This document shows, in pieces, positions 8,479-16,557 of a stretch of DNA of 64,000 bases. Position numbers and translations under genes: made by a program. The stretch lies in the NCBI RefSeq assembly GCF_902833225.1, contig NZ_CADFEI010000025.1, positions 1-64,000 of the forward strand, given 5' to 3'. Under the pieces are notes generated by a model. The model was not told the origin of the DNA. It did not search any database and was given only the letters and a program-made list of their open reading frames with translations. The DNA comes from Burkholderia sp. BCC1644. Lineage in GTDB: Bacteria; Pseudomonadota; Gammaproteobacteria; Burkholderiales; Burkholderiaceae. Position 1 is the stretch's first letter. Each line of letters starts with the position of its first letter.

Positions 8479-8514
8479 AATGCGGCCCCTCGAAAGCGGG
8501 GCCGCATTTTTTTT
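8479..8514 (+). terminator. Intrinsic terminator/attenuator between tRNA-Val and thrS
   Basis: GCGGCCCC and GGGGCCGC arms, extended by ATGC/GCAT pairs and closed by a TCGAAAGC loop, are followed by eight T residues. It may end the tRNA-Val transcript or act as the regulated attenuator of thrS, which starts 78 nt downstream. Confidence 0.9.
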
Positions 8515-8591
8515 GTCGCGAAATTTTCGCGCGTGATTCTTGATCGCGCGTACCTGGTCTGCCGCCCACTGTCGGCATCACGGAGATTGCT

Positions 8592-10499
8592 ATGGTTTCG
8601 ATACGCTTGCCTGACGGCTCAGTTCGACAATACGAGCATCCGGTGACAGTTGCCGAGGTTGCAGCCTCGATCGGTCCCGGCCTTGCGAAGGCTGCGCTTG
8701 GTGGCAAGCTCGATGGCGAGCTCGTTGATACGTCCACGGTGATCGACCGCGACGCGTCGCTCGCGATCGTCACGGACAAGGATGCCGACGGTCTCGACAT
8801 CATTCGCCACTCGACCGCGCACTTGCTCGCGTATGCGGTGAAGGATCTGTATCCGGATGCGCAGGTGACGATCGGCCCGGTGATCGACAACGGCTTCTAT
8901 TACGACTTCTCGTACAACCGTCCGTTTACGCCGGAAGATCTGGAAAAGATCGAAAAGCGCATGCAGGAGCTCGCGAAGAAGGACGAGCCCGTGACGCGCC
9001 GCGTCGTGTCGCGTGACGAGGCGGCCGGTTACTTCCGCAGCATCGGCGAGAAGTACAAGGCCGAGATCATCGAATCGATCCCGCAAAGCGACGAAATCAA
9101 GCTGTATTCGCACGGCGGCTTCACCGATCTGTGCCGCGGCCCGCACGTGCCGTCCACCGGCAAGATGAAGGTCTTCAAGCTGATGAAGGTCGCGGGCGCG
9201 TACTGGCGCGGCGATTCGAAGAACGAGCAGCTGCAGCGCATCTACGGTACGGCCTGGACCAAGAAGGAAGACCAGGACCAGTACCTGCACATGCTCGAGG
9301 AAGCGGAAAAGCGCGACCACCGCAAGCTCGGCAAGCAGCTCGACCTGTTCCACATGCAGGAAGAGTCGCCGGGCATGGTGTTCTGGCATCCGAAGGGCTG
9401 GGCGCTGTGGCAGCAGGTCGAGCAGTACATGCGCCGCCGCGTGAACGACGCCGGGTACCTCGAGATCAAGACGCCGATGATCATGGACCGCTCGCTGTGG
9501 GAGGCGTCGGGCCACTGGCAGAACTACCGCGAGAACATGTTCACGACGGAGTCGGAGAAGCGCGACTACGCGATCAAGCCGATGAACTGCCCGGGCCACG
9601 TCCAGGTGTTCAAGCACGGCCTGCGCTCGTACCGCGATCTGCCGTTGCGTTACGCGGAATTCGGTTCGTGCCACCGCAACGAGGCGTCGGGCGCGCTGCA
9701 CGGCCTGATGCGCGTGCGCGGCTTCGTGCAGGACGATGCGCACATCTTCTGTACGGAAGACCAGTTCATTTCGGAATCGATCGCGTTCAACACGCTGGCC
9801 ATGAGCGTGTACAAGGATTTCGGCTTCGATCACATCGACATCAAGCTGTCGCTGCGCCCCGAGCAGCGTGCGGGCACGGACGAGACCTGGGATCGCGCCG
9901 AGCAGGGCCTGCGCGACGCGCTGACGGCCTGCGGCCTCACGTGGGAAGAGTTGCCGGGTGAAGGCGCGTTCTACGGCCCGAAGATCGAGTACCACATCAA
10001 GGATGCGCTCGGCCGTTCGTGGCAGTGCGGCACGCTGCAGCTCGACATGGTGCTGCCGGAGCGCCTCGGCGCCGAGTACGTGGCGGAAGACAACAGCCGC
10101 CGCCGGCCGGTGATGCTGCACCGCGCGATCGTCGGTTCGATGGAGCGTTTCCTCGGCATTTTGATCGAGCACCATGCCGGTGCAATGCCTGTCTGGCTCG
10201 CGCCGTTCCAGGCAATTGTGCTCAATATCGCCGAAAGTCAGGCCGAATATGCGCAGTCCCTGACCCAAACGTTGCAAAAACAAGGGGTTAGAGTGGCGGC
10301 CGATTTGCGCAACGAGAAGATTAGCTATAAAATACGCGAGCACACGCTGGAAAAGGTGCCTTATCTCCTCGTCGTGGGTGATAAGGAGCGTGATGCGCAA
10401 ACGGTAGCCGTGCGTGCCCGTGGCGGCGTCGATCTTGGCGTAATGCCGATCGAAGCCTTCGTTGAGCGTCTGCAGGAAGACCTGCGCTCGTTCAAGTAA
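8592..10499 (+). CDS. thrS: Threonine-tRNA ligase
   Basis: A 635-residue class II aminoacyl-tRNA synthetase that charges tRNA-Thr. The order is an N-terminal TGS domain (1-62), an editing domain with the HSTAHLLAYA motif (residues about 74-83) and the YYDFSY region, a catalytic core (about 240-530) with class II motifs (motif 2 around RNEASGALHGLMRVRGF; zinc ligands near MNCPGH and the late His of MLHRAIVGSMERFLG, motif 3), and a C-terminal anticodon-binding domain. Length equals the usual bacterial ThrRS. It follows the candidate Thr-rich leader and terminator and is followed 49 nt later by infC, as in many proteobacteria. Confidence 0.97.
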   Translation: MVSIRLPDGSVRQYEHPVTVAEVAASIGPGLAKAALGGKLDGELVDTSTVIDRDASLAIVTDKDADGLDIIRHSTAHLLAYAVKDLYPDAQVTIGPVIDNGFYYDFSYNRPFTPEDLEKIEKRMQELAKKDEPVTRRVVSRDEAAGYFRSIGEKYKAEIIESIPQSDEIKLYSHGGFTDLCRGPHVPSTGKMKVFKLMKVAGAYWRGDSKNEQLQRIYGTAWTKKEDQDQYLHMLEEAEKRDHRKLGKQLDLFHMQEESPGMVFWHPKGWALWQQVEQYMRRRVNDAGYLEIKTPMIMDRSLWEASGHWQNYRENMFTTESEKRDYAIKPMNCPGHVQVFKHGLRSYRDLPLRYAEFGSCHRNEASGALHGLMRVRGFVQDDAHIFCTEDQFISESIAFNTLAMSVYKDFGFDHIDIKLSLRPEQRAGTDETWDRAEQGLRDALTACGLTWEELPGEGAFYGPKIEYHIKDALGRSWQCGTLQLDMVLPERLGAEYVAEDNSRRRPVMLHRAIVGSMERFLGILIEHHAGAMPVWLAPFQAIVLNIAESQAEYAQSLTQTLQKQGVRVAADLRNEKISYKIREHTLEKVPYLLVVGDKERDAQTVAVRARGGVDLGVMPIEAFVERLQEDLRSFK

Positions 10500-10548
10500 C
10501 CGCCCTGGCAGCGCGGCTCGTTTTTTTAATTTTTAGAGGAAACGTAAC

Positions 10549-11073
10549 ATCGCTACTGATAAGTCGTCGCACCGCATCAACGGTGAAATCACTGCGCCGG
10601 AAGTGCGTCTGGTCGGGATCGAGAACGAACCGCTCGGTATCGTAAAACTCGCTGATGCTTTCCGTAAATCGGAAGAACTGGATGTTGACCTGGTGGAAAT
10701 CGCGCCGCAAGCGGTTCCCCCGGTTTGCCGTCTGATGGATTACGGCAAGTTCAAGTACCAGGAATCGAAGAAGCAGCACGAAGCGAAGCTGAAGCAGAAG
10801 GTCATCCAGGTCAAGGAAGTCAAGTTCCGCCCGGGTACCGATGACGGTGACTACAACGTCAAGCTCCGCAATCTCGTGCGCTTCCTCGAAGAGGGCGACA
10901 AGACGAAGATCACGTTGCGTTTCCGCGGCCGTGAAATGGCTCACCAGGAAATCGGTATGCGGATGCTTGAGCGTCTGCGCACGGATCTCGAGGAAGTCGG
11001 CCAGGTCGAGCAGATGCCGAAGATGGAAGGGCGCCAGATGATCATGGTGCTCTCGCCGAAGAAAAAGAAGTAA
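10549..11073 (+). CDS. infC: Translation initiation factor IF-3, AUC start codon
   Basis: IF-3 of 174 residues binds the 30S subunit and rejects non-canonical start codons. The N-domain begins SSHRINGEITAPEVRLVG and is followed by the linker region YQESKKQHEAKLKQK and the C-domain. The first in-frame ATG (10603) would remove conserved N-terminal residues. The reading frame instead extends back to ATC at 10549, 8 nt after AGAGGA (10535-10540). IF-3 genes characteristically use a rare AUU/AUC-type start because IF-3 represses its own translation by discriminating against it. The protein is firm; the ATC start is inferred from the ribosome-binding site and conservation. Confidence 0.95.
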   Translation: MATDKSSHRINGEITAPEVRLVGIENEPLGIVKLADAFRKSEELDVDLVEIAPQAVPPVCRLMDYGKFKYQESKKQHEAKLKQKVIQVKEVKFRPGTDDGDYNVKLRNLVRFLEEGDKTKITLRFRGREMAHQEIGMRMLERLRTDLEEVGQVEQMPKMEGRQMIMVLSPKKKK

Positions 11074-11263
11074 CGGGCCCGCGCGCTTCGCGCGCTGGTT
11101 CGACAGTGGTTCGGCGCGTTGCCCGGTCAGGGCGGCGTGCCAGCGATGACGGTGGCCGCGCAAGCGGTACGCCGTACACAAGTGGACTGGGTTTCGAAGG
11201 GCGGGTCAAGGGCGCAAGCCAACCGCACACCCATCGCCATCTAATAAACTGGAGTTGTTCGTC

Positions 11264-11461
11264 ATGCCTAAGATGAAGACCAAGAAGAGCGCTGCAAAGC
11301 GCTTCGTGGTGCGTCCGGGCGGTACCGTCAAGCGCGGTCAAGCCTTCAAGCGTCACATCCTGACCAAGAAAACCACGAAGAACAAGCGCCACCTGCGCGG
11401 CGCAACGGCAGTTCATGATTCCGATCTGAACTCCGTCCGCGCAATGCTGCCGTTCGCGTAA
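11264..11461 (+). CDS. rpmI: 50S ribosomal protein L35
   Basis: A 65-residue, Lys-rich ribosomal protein beginning [14 protein letters not shown], the family signature, and containing the GHILTKK-like segment [17 protein letters not shown]. An in-frame codon three positions upstream is not conserved; the ATG at 11264 follows CTGGAG. It lies between infC and rplT. The 190-nt gap after infC contains GC-rich hairpins (for example 11080-11100) where L20 autoregulation could act, as known in other bacteria; I cannot show a specific site. Confidence 0.97.
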
Positions 11462-11491
11462 CCCCTCAACTGATACTCCAAGGAGAGAAAC

Positions 11492-11851
11492 ATGCCTCGA
11501 GTCAAACGTGGGGTAACCGCACGGGCCCGCCACAAGAAGATCATCAACCTGGCCAAGGGTTATCGCGGCCGCCGCAATAACGTCTACCGCATCGCCAAGC
11601 AGGCGGTGATGCGCGCTGGTCAGTACGCGTACCGCGACCGTCGCAACAAGAAGCGTGTGTTCCGCGCACTGTGGATCACGCGTATCAACGCGGCAGTTCG
11701 CCAGCACGACATGACCTACAGCGTGTTCATCAACGGCCTGAAGAAGGCGTCGATCGAACTCGACCGTAAGGTCCTGGCCGACATGGCGGTGTTCGACAAG
11801 GCTGCTTTTGCTGCGATCGTCAAGCAGGTGAAAGCCGCCGTTGCAGCCTAA
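11492..11851 (+). CDS. rplT: 50S ribosomal protein L20
   Basis: A 119-residue, strongly basic 23S rRNA-binding protein needed early in 50S assembly. The N-terminal signature [20 protein letters not shown] and the [10 protein letters not shown] segment are conserved. The start follows AAGGAGAGAAAC. It is 30 nt after rpmI in the same operon. A terminator lies about 70 nt downstream, before pheS. Confidence 0.98.
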
Positions 11852-11916
11852 TTGCAAAATTAGCACTGCGTGGTTAGTTGCAGCGATGTTCCGGTAGTTT
11901 CGGCCGCTGCAGCGAA

Positions 11917-11944
11917 AACGGGGCTCTTCCGAGCCCCTTTTTTG
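11917..11944 (+). terminator. Intrinsic terminator between rplT and pheS
   Basis: GGGGCTC and GAGCCCC arms with a TTCC loop and seven T residues. It separates the ribosomal protein genes from pheST. It could be an attenuator, but no Phe-rich leader peptide was found before it. Confidence 0.88.
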
Positions 11945-12000
11945 TTTGGTGGAGCAGTTTCGCTCGCCAAGACCGAATGACGTTGGAAATGATGGGATCT

Positions 12001-13014
12001 ATGGATCTGGACCAGATTGTCGCCGACGCGCAGCAGTCCTTCGAACAGGCTGCCGACATCACCACGCTCGAAAACGAGAAAGCACGATTTCTCGGCAAGT
12101 CGGGTGCGCTGACCGAGTTGCTGAAGGGCCTCGGCAAGCTCGATCCCGAAACACGCAAGACCGAAGGCGCACGCATCAACGTCGTGAAGCAGCAGGTTGA
12201 AGCCGCGCTGACCGCCCGTCGTCAGGCACTGGCCGACGCGCTGCTGAATCAGCGCCTCACTGCCGAAGCGATCGACGTGACGCTGCCGGGCCGTGGCGCC
12301 GGCGCGGGTAGCCTGCACCCCGTGATGCGCACGTGGGAGCGGGTCGAACAGATTTTCGGCTCGATCGGTTTCGATGTGGCCGACGGCCCCGAAATCGAGA
12401 CCGACTGGTACAACTTCACGTCGCTGAACAGCCCGGAGAACCATCCGGCGCGTTCGATGCAGGACACCTTCTACGTCGAAGGCAAGGATGCCGACGGCCG
12501 TCAGCTGCTGCTGCGCACGCACACGAGCCCGATGCAGGTGCGTTATGCGCGCATGAACCGTCCGCCGATCAAGGTGATCGCGCCGGGCCGCACGTATCGC
12601 GTCGACAGCGATGCGACCCACTCGCCGATGTTCAATCAGGTCGAGGGGCTGTGGATCGACGAGAACATCAGCTTCGCCGACCTCAAGGGCGTCTACACCG
12701 ACTTCCTGAAAAAATTCTTCGAGCGCGACGACATCCTCGTGCGCTTCCGTCCGTCGTATTTCCCGTTCACGGAACCGTCGGCCGAGATCGACATGATGTT
12801 CGAGCAAGGCAAGAATGCCGGCAAGTGGCTCGAGATTTCCGGCTCGGGGCAAGTGCATCCGACCGTGATTCGCAACATGGGCCTCGATCCCGAGCGCTAC
12901 ATCGGCTTCGCGTTCGGCAGCGGCCTCGAGCGCCTGACGATGCTGCGCTATGGCGTCCAGGATCTCCGGCTGTTCTTCGAGAACGACCTGCGTTTCCTGC
13001 GCCAGTTCGCATAA
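12001..13014 (+). CDS. pheS: Phenylalanine-tRNA ligase alpha subunit
   Basis: The 337-residue catalytic subunit of the (alpha-beta)2 PheRS that charges tRNA-Phe. It has the N-terminal coiled coil (residues about 1-90) and a class II catalytic core with HPVMRTWERVEQIF, the motif 2 region YRVDSDATHSPMFNQVEGL, and the C-terminal motif 3 GFAFGSGLERLTMLRYG. An in-frame ATG at 11977 is possible, but homologues begin at MDLDQIV, so 12001 was chosen. pheT follows 96 nt later. Confidence 0.96.
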   Translation: MDLDQIVADAQQSFEQAADITTLENEKARFLGKSGALTELLKGLGKLDPETRKTEGARINVVKQQVEAALTARRQALADALLNQRLTAEAIDVTLPGRGAGAGSLHPVMRTWERVEQIFGSIGFDVADGPEIETDWYNFTSLNSPENHPARSMQDTFYVEGKDADGRQLLLRTHTSPMQVRYARMNRPPIKVIAPGRTYRVDSDATHSPMFNQVEGLWIDENISFADLKGVYTDFLKKFFERDDILVRFRPSYFPFTEPSAEIDMMFEQGKNAGKWLEISGSGQVHPTVIRNMGLDPERYIGFAFGSGLERLTMLRYGVQDLRLFFENDLRFLRQFA

Positions 13015-13110
13015 CGCCGCTCGCCGCGCCGACCTGTGCCCGCGCACGCCCCGACGGACGATCCGACGGGGCCCGGGCGTCGATCTAACCTGTTTCGAAC
13101 GTAGACATCC

Positions 13111-15540
13111 ATGCAATTCCCTGAATCCTGGTTGAGAACCTTTGTCGACCCGCAGCTGACGACCGACGAACTGTCGCACGCGCTGACGATGGCGGGGCTC
13201 GAAGTCGAATCGCTGAGCAAGGCTGCGCCGCCGACGTCGAAGATCGTCGTCGGCCGCGTGCTCGAAGTCGTCAAGCATCCGGATGCGGACAAGCTCAATG
13301 TCTGCCAGGTCGACGCCGGCACCGGCGCGACGCTGAACATCGTCTGCGGCGCGCCGAACGTCGCGCCCGGCATCAAGGTGCCGGTTGCATTGGTCGGCGC
13401 GGAACTGCCGCCGTCGGAAGAGGGCGGCAAGCCGTTCGCGATCAAGCTGTCGAAGCTGCGCGGCGTGGAGAGCCAGGGGATGCTGTGCTCGGCACGCGAA
13501 CTCAAGCTGTCCGAGGACCACAGCGGCCTGCTGATCCTGCCGGAAGATACGCCGGTCGGCCAGGACATTCGCGAGACGCTCAATCTCGACGACACGATCT
13601 TCGAAATCAAGCTGACGCCGAACAAGGCCGACTGCCTGTCCGTGTTCGGTATCGCGCGCGAGACGGCCGCGATCACCGGCGCGCCGCTGACGCCGGTCGA
13701 CATCCGCCCGGTGCGCGTCGAGCTCGACGAAACGCTGCCGGTGCGTATCGCCGCGCCCGATCTGTGCGGCCGTTTCTCGGGTCGCGTGATCCGCGGCGTG
13801 AACGCGCACGCGAAGACGCCGCAGTGGATGGTCGAGCGCCTCGAGCGTTCGGGCCAGCGCAGCGTGTCCGCGCTCGTCGACATCTCGAACTATGTGATGT
13901 TCGAGCTCGGCCGCCCGTCGCACGTGTTCGATCTCGACAAGATCCATGGCGGCATCGACGTGCGCTGGGGCAAGCGCGGCGAATCGCTGAAGCTGCTCAA
14001 CGGCAACACCGTCGAACTCGACGAAACGGTCGGCGTGATTTCGGATGATCGCCAGGTCGAAAGCCTGGCCGGCATCATGGGCGGCGACAGCACGGCCGTC
14101 ACGCTCGACACGACCAACATCTATCTCGAAGCCGCGTTCTGGTGGCCGGACAGCATCCGCGGCCGCGCGCGCAAGTACAACTTCTCGACCGATGCGGCGC
14201 ATCGCTTCGAGCGCGGTGTCGACTACGCGACGACCGTCGAGCACGTCGAGCGCATCACGCAACTGATTCTCGAGATCTGCGGCGGCAAGGCCGGCCCGGT
14301 CGACGATCAGTCGGTGAACCTGCCGCAGCGCGCGCCGGTGAAGATGCGCGTGTCGCGCGCGAACCGCATCATCGGCGTGAAGATCGGCGCCGACGAGATC
14401 GCCAGCATCTTCACGCGCCTCGCGTTGCCGTTCGAGCGTGAAGACGACGCATTCCTCGTCACGCCGCCGTCGCACCGCTTCGACATCGAGATCGAGGAAG
14501 ACCTGATCGAGGAAGTGGCGCGCATCTACGGTTTCGAAAAGATTCCGGCGCGTCCGCCGGTCGCGACGAGCGAAATGCGCGCGACCAACGAGACGCGGCG
14601 CTCGATCCACGACATCCGTCACGCGCTTGCCGCGCGCGACTATGCGGAAACCGTCAACTTCAGCTTCGTCGATGCGGAGTGGGAGCACGATTTCGCCGGC
14701 AACGACAACCCGATCCGGTTGCTGAACCCGATCGCGAGCCAGCTTTCGGTGATGCGCACGACGCTGTTCGGCAGCCTGATCGCCGTGCTGCGTCACAACC
14801 TGAACCGCCGTGCCGATCGCGTGCGCGTGTTCGAGTCGGGCCGCGTGTTCCTCGCCGATTCGTCGGTGAAGGCCGGCGAGCTGGCGGTCGAAGGTCATGC
14901 GCAACCGAAGCGTGTCGGTGCGCTGGCGTACGGTCCGGCAGTCGACGAGCAGTGGGGCGTCGCTACCCGCGCGGTCGATTTCTTCGACGTGAAGGGCGAC
15001 CTCGAGGCGCTGCTGGCGCCGGCGGCCGCACGCTTCGTGAAGGCAGAGCATCCGGCCCTCCATCCGGGCCGCAGCGCACGCATCGAGGTCGATGGCCGTG
15101 CGGTCGGCTGGATCGGCGAGCTGCACCCGCGCCTGATGCAGAAGTACGAGCTGCCGCACGCGCCGGTGATGTTCGAGATCGATGCGGACGCGCTGATTGC
15201 GCGTGCGCTGCCGGCGCCGACCGACGTGTCGAAATTCCCGCCGGTCCGTCGCGATATCGCCGTTGTCGTCGATCAGGCGGTCGAGGTTCAGGCACTTTTC
15301 GACGAAATGAAGAAGGCGCTTGCCGAAGAGGCCTGCCGATTCGTTCAGAAGGTTGTACTCTTCGACGAATTTCGTGCAAAATCAAATACTTCCGGTGGTC
15401 TTGCCGCGCACGAGAAGAGCCTTGCCTTCCGCGTGACGCTGCAGGACGCGGCTGGCACGCTACAGGACGAGGTCGTCGACCAGGCGATCCAGACGCTGGT
15501 CGAGCGGATGGCTCGTACCGGTGCCCGCCTGCGCGGCTAA
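13111..15540 (+). CDS. pheT: Phenylalanine-tRNA ligase beta subunit
   Basis: An 809-residue subunit that edits misacylated tRNA and binds tRNA-Phe. The order is an EMAP-II-like tRNA-binding domain (about 40-150, GRVLEVVKHPDADKLNVCQV), B3/B4 editing domain (about 210-380), B5 domains, a catalytic-like core and a C-terminal ferredoxin-fold anticodon-binding domain (about 715-808, KFPPVRRDIAVVVD). Length is typical. The start is the only ATG consistent with the conserved MQFPESWLRTFV opening. It is co-directional with pheS and followed by a terminator. Confidence 0.97.
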   Translation: MQFPESWLRTFVDPQLTTDELSHALTMAGLEVESLSKAAPPTSKIVVGRVLEVVKHPDADKLNVCQVDAGTGATLNIVCGAPNVAPGIKVPVALVGAELPPSEEGGKPFAIKLSKLRGVESQGMLCSARELKLSEDHSGLLILPEDTPVGQDIRETLNLDDTIFEIKLTPNKADCLSVFGIARETAAITGAPLTPVDIRPVRVELDETLPVRIAAPDLCGRFSGRVIRGVNAHAKTPQWMVERLERSGQRSVSALVDISNYVMFELGRPSHVFDLDKIHGGIDVRWGKRGESLKLLNGNTVELDETVGVISDDRQVESLAGIMGGDSTAVTLDTTNIYLEAAFWWPDSIRGRARKYNFSTDAAHRFERGVDYATTVEHVERITQLILEICGGKAGPVDDQSVNLPQRAPVKMRVSRANRIIGVKIGADEIASIFTRLALPFEREDDAFLVTPPSHRFDIEIEEDLIEEVARIYGFEKIPARPPVATSEMRATNETRRSIHDIRHALAARDYAETVNFSFVDAEWEHDFAGNDNPIRLLNPIASQLSVMRTTLFGSLIAVLRHNLNRRADRVRVFESGRVFLADSSVKAGELAVEGHAQPKRVGALAYGPAVDEQWGVATRAVDFFDVKGDLEALLAPAAARFVKAEHPALHPGRSARIEVDGRAVGWIGELHPRLMQKYELPHAPVMFEIDADALIARALPAPTDVSKFPPVRRDIAVVVDQAVEVQALFDEMKKALAEEACRFVQKVVLFDEFRAKSNTSGGLAAHEKSLAFRVTLQDAAGTLQDEVVDQAIQTLVERMARTGARLRG

Positions 15541-15548
15541 GGAGAGGG

Positions 15549-15574
15549 TCCGCCCGTTCGCGGGCGGCTTTTTC
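15549..15574 (+). terminator. Intrinsic terminator between pheT and ihfA
   Basis: CCGCCCG and CGGGCGG arms with a TTCG tetraloop, followed by CTTTTT. It may terminate partially, since ihfA follows only 30 nt later. Confidence 0.85.
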
Positions 15575-15603
15575 CCATCGTAAGTTTTGATTTAACGCGC
15601 TGT

Positions 15604-15999
15604 ATGGCAGATATGAACGACATGACCTCGAGTGAATTCGAAGCCCTCCTGACGGCGCAACGCAGCGCCATGAACCGCGACGCTTCGGCGGCGGCGTCCC
15701 CCGAGACGCCCACGCTGACGAAGGCGGAGCTGGCGGAGCTGCTGTTCGACAGCGTCGGGCTGAACAAGCGTGAAGCGAAGGACATGGTCGAGGCGTTTTT
15801 CGAGGTGATCCGCGACGCGCTCGAAAACGGCGAGAGCGTCAAGCTGTCGGGATTCGGCAATTTCCAGTTGCGCGACAAGCCGCAGCGTCCGGGCCGCAAT
15901 CCGAAGACGGGCGAGGCGATTCCGATCGCGGCGCGCCGGGTGGTAACCTTCCACGCGAGCCAGAAGCTGAAGGCGCTGGTCGAAAACGGCGCGGAATAA
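15604..15999 (+). CDS. ihfA: Integration host factor alpha subunit
   Basis: A 131-residue HU/IHF-family DNA-bending protein; with IhfB it makes the sharp bends needed at sigma-54 promoters, recombination sites and some origins. The core starts at about residue 37 (LTKAELAELLFDSVGLNKRE) and the minor-groove-binding arm is GRNPKTGEAIPIAARRVVTF. The core matches 99-residue IHF alpha from other bacteria; a 36-residue Ser/Ala-rich N-terminal extension is present, as in other Burkholderia. ATG codons at 15613 and 15622 are alternative starts. The location after pheT is conserved across proteobacteria. Confidence 0.95.
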   Translation: MADMNDMTSSEFEALLTAQRSAMNRDASAAASPETPTLTKAELAELLFDSVGLNKREAKDMVEAFFEVIRDALENGESVKLSGFGNFQLRDKPQRPGRNPKTGEAIPIAARRVVTFHASQKLKALVENGAE

Positions 16000-16060
16000 G
16001 CGCCGCACGCAGCAGTCTCCGCGCGGCCGCCGCGCACCCTTTACCGACGGTTAACCGACG

Positions 16061-16474
16061 ATGACCACTACGGTTGAGAAAGTCGTCTTGCCTCCGATTC
16101 CCGCGAAGCGCTACTTCACGATCGGTGAAGTCAGCGAACTGTGTGGGGTCAAGCCGCATGTGCTGCGTTATTGGGAACAGGAATTCACTCAACTGCGGCC
16201 GGTGAAGCGGCGCGGCAATCGTCGGTATTACCAGCATCACGAAGTGCTGCTGATCCGGCGGATTCGCGAGTTGCTCTACGAGCAGGGATTCACGATCAAC
16301 GGTGCACGCAACCGGCTCGATTCGCCGGGTAGCGAGCGGCGCGCGGCGGAACCGGTCGAACCCGAGTCGCAGGCCGCCGACGTGCGTGTATCGGGCAAGC
16401 CGGGTGGAACCGTCGACGTCATCGCATTGCGGCAGGCGCTGCTCGACGTGATCGACGGACTGAAGCACGACTGA
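16061..16474 (+). CDS. MerR family transcriptional regulator
   Basis: A 137-residue DNA-binding protein. The MerR winged helix-turn-helix is at residues about 17-87: YFTIGEVSELCGVKPHVLRY then WEQEFTQLRPVKRRGNRRYY. It lacks the Cys metal-binding residues and long dimerisation helix of metal-sensing MerR proteins; the C-terminal part is short and variable. It is the conserved partner found after ihfA in beta- and gammaproteobacteria. Its target is not known. A good terminator follows. Confidence 0.93.
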   Translation: MTTTVEKVVLPPIPAKRYFTIGEVSELCGVKPHVLRYWEQEFTQLRPVKRRGNRRYYQHHEVLLIRRIRELLYEQGFTINGARNRLDSPGSERRAAEPVEPESQAADVRVSGKPGGTVDVIALRQALLDVIDGLKHD

Positions 16475-16501
16475 GCGCGTAGCGCGAACGAGATCAAAGG
16501 G

Positions 16502-16536
16502 AAAGCCCGGTTGGCGATGCGCCACCGGGCTTTTTT
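16502..16536 (+). terminator. Intrinsic terminator after the MerR gene
   Basis: AAAGCCCGGT and ACCGGGCTTT arms enclosing TGGCGATGCGCC, itself able to pair, followed by six T residues. It lies between convergent genes. Confidence 0.9.
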
Positions 16537-16557
16537 CATGGGCACCGCACATGCGCA

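Noticed and set aside
11852..11944. Phe-rich leader peptide before pheST
   Set aside because: A terminator is present, but the only short frame is ATG TTC CGG TAG, with a single Phe codon.
11860..15159. Very long minus-strand reading frame opposite pheST
   Set aside because: Antisense frames of this size are expected in high-GC DNA with strong third-position bias; the plus strand encodes well-conserved PheS and PheT. The same holds for other long antisense frames across the window.
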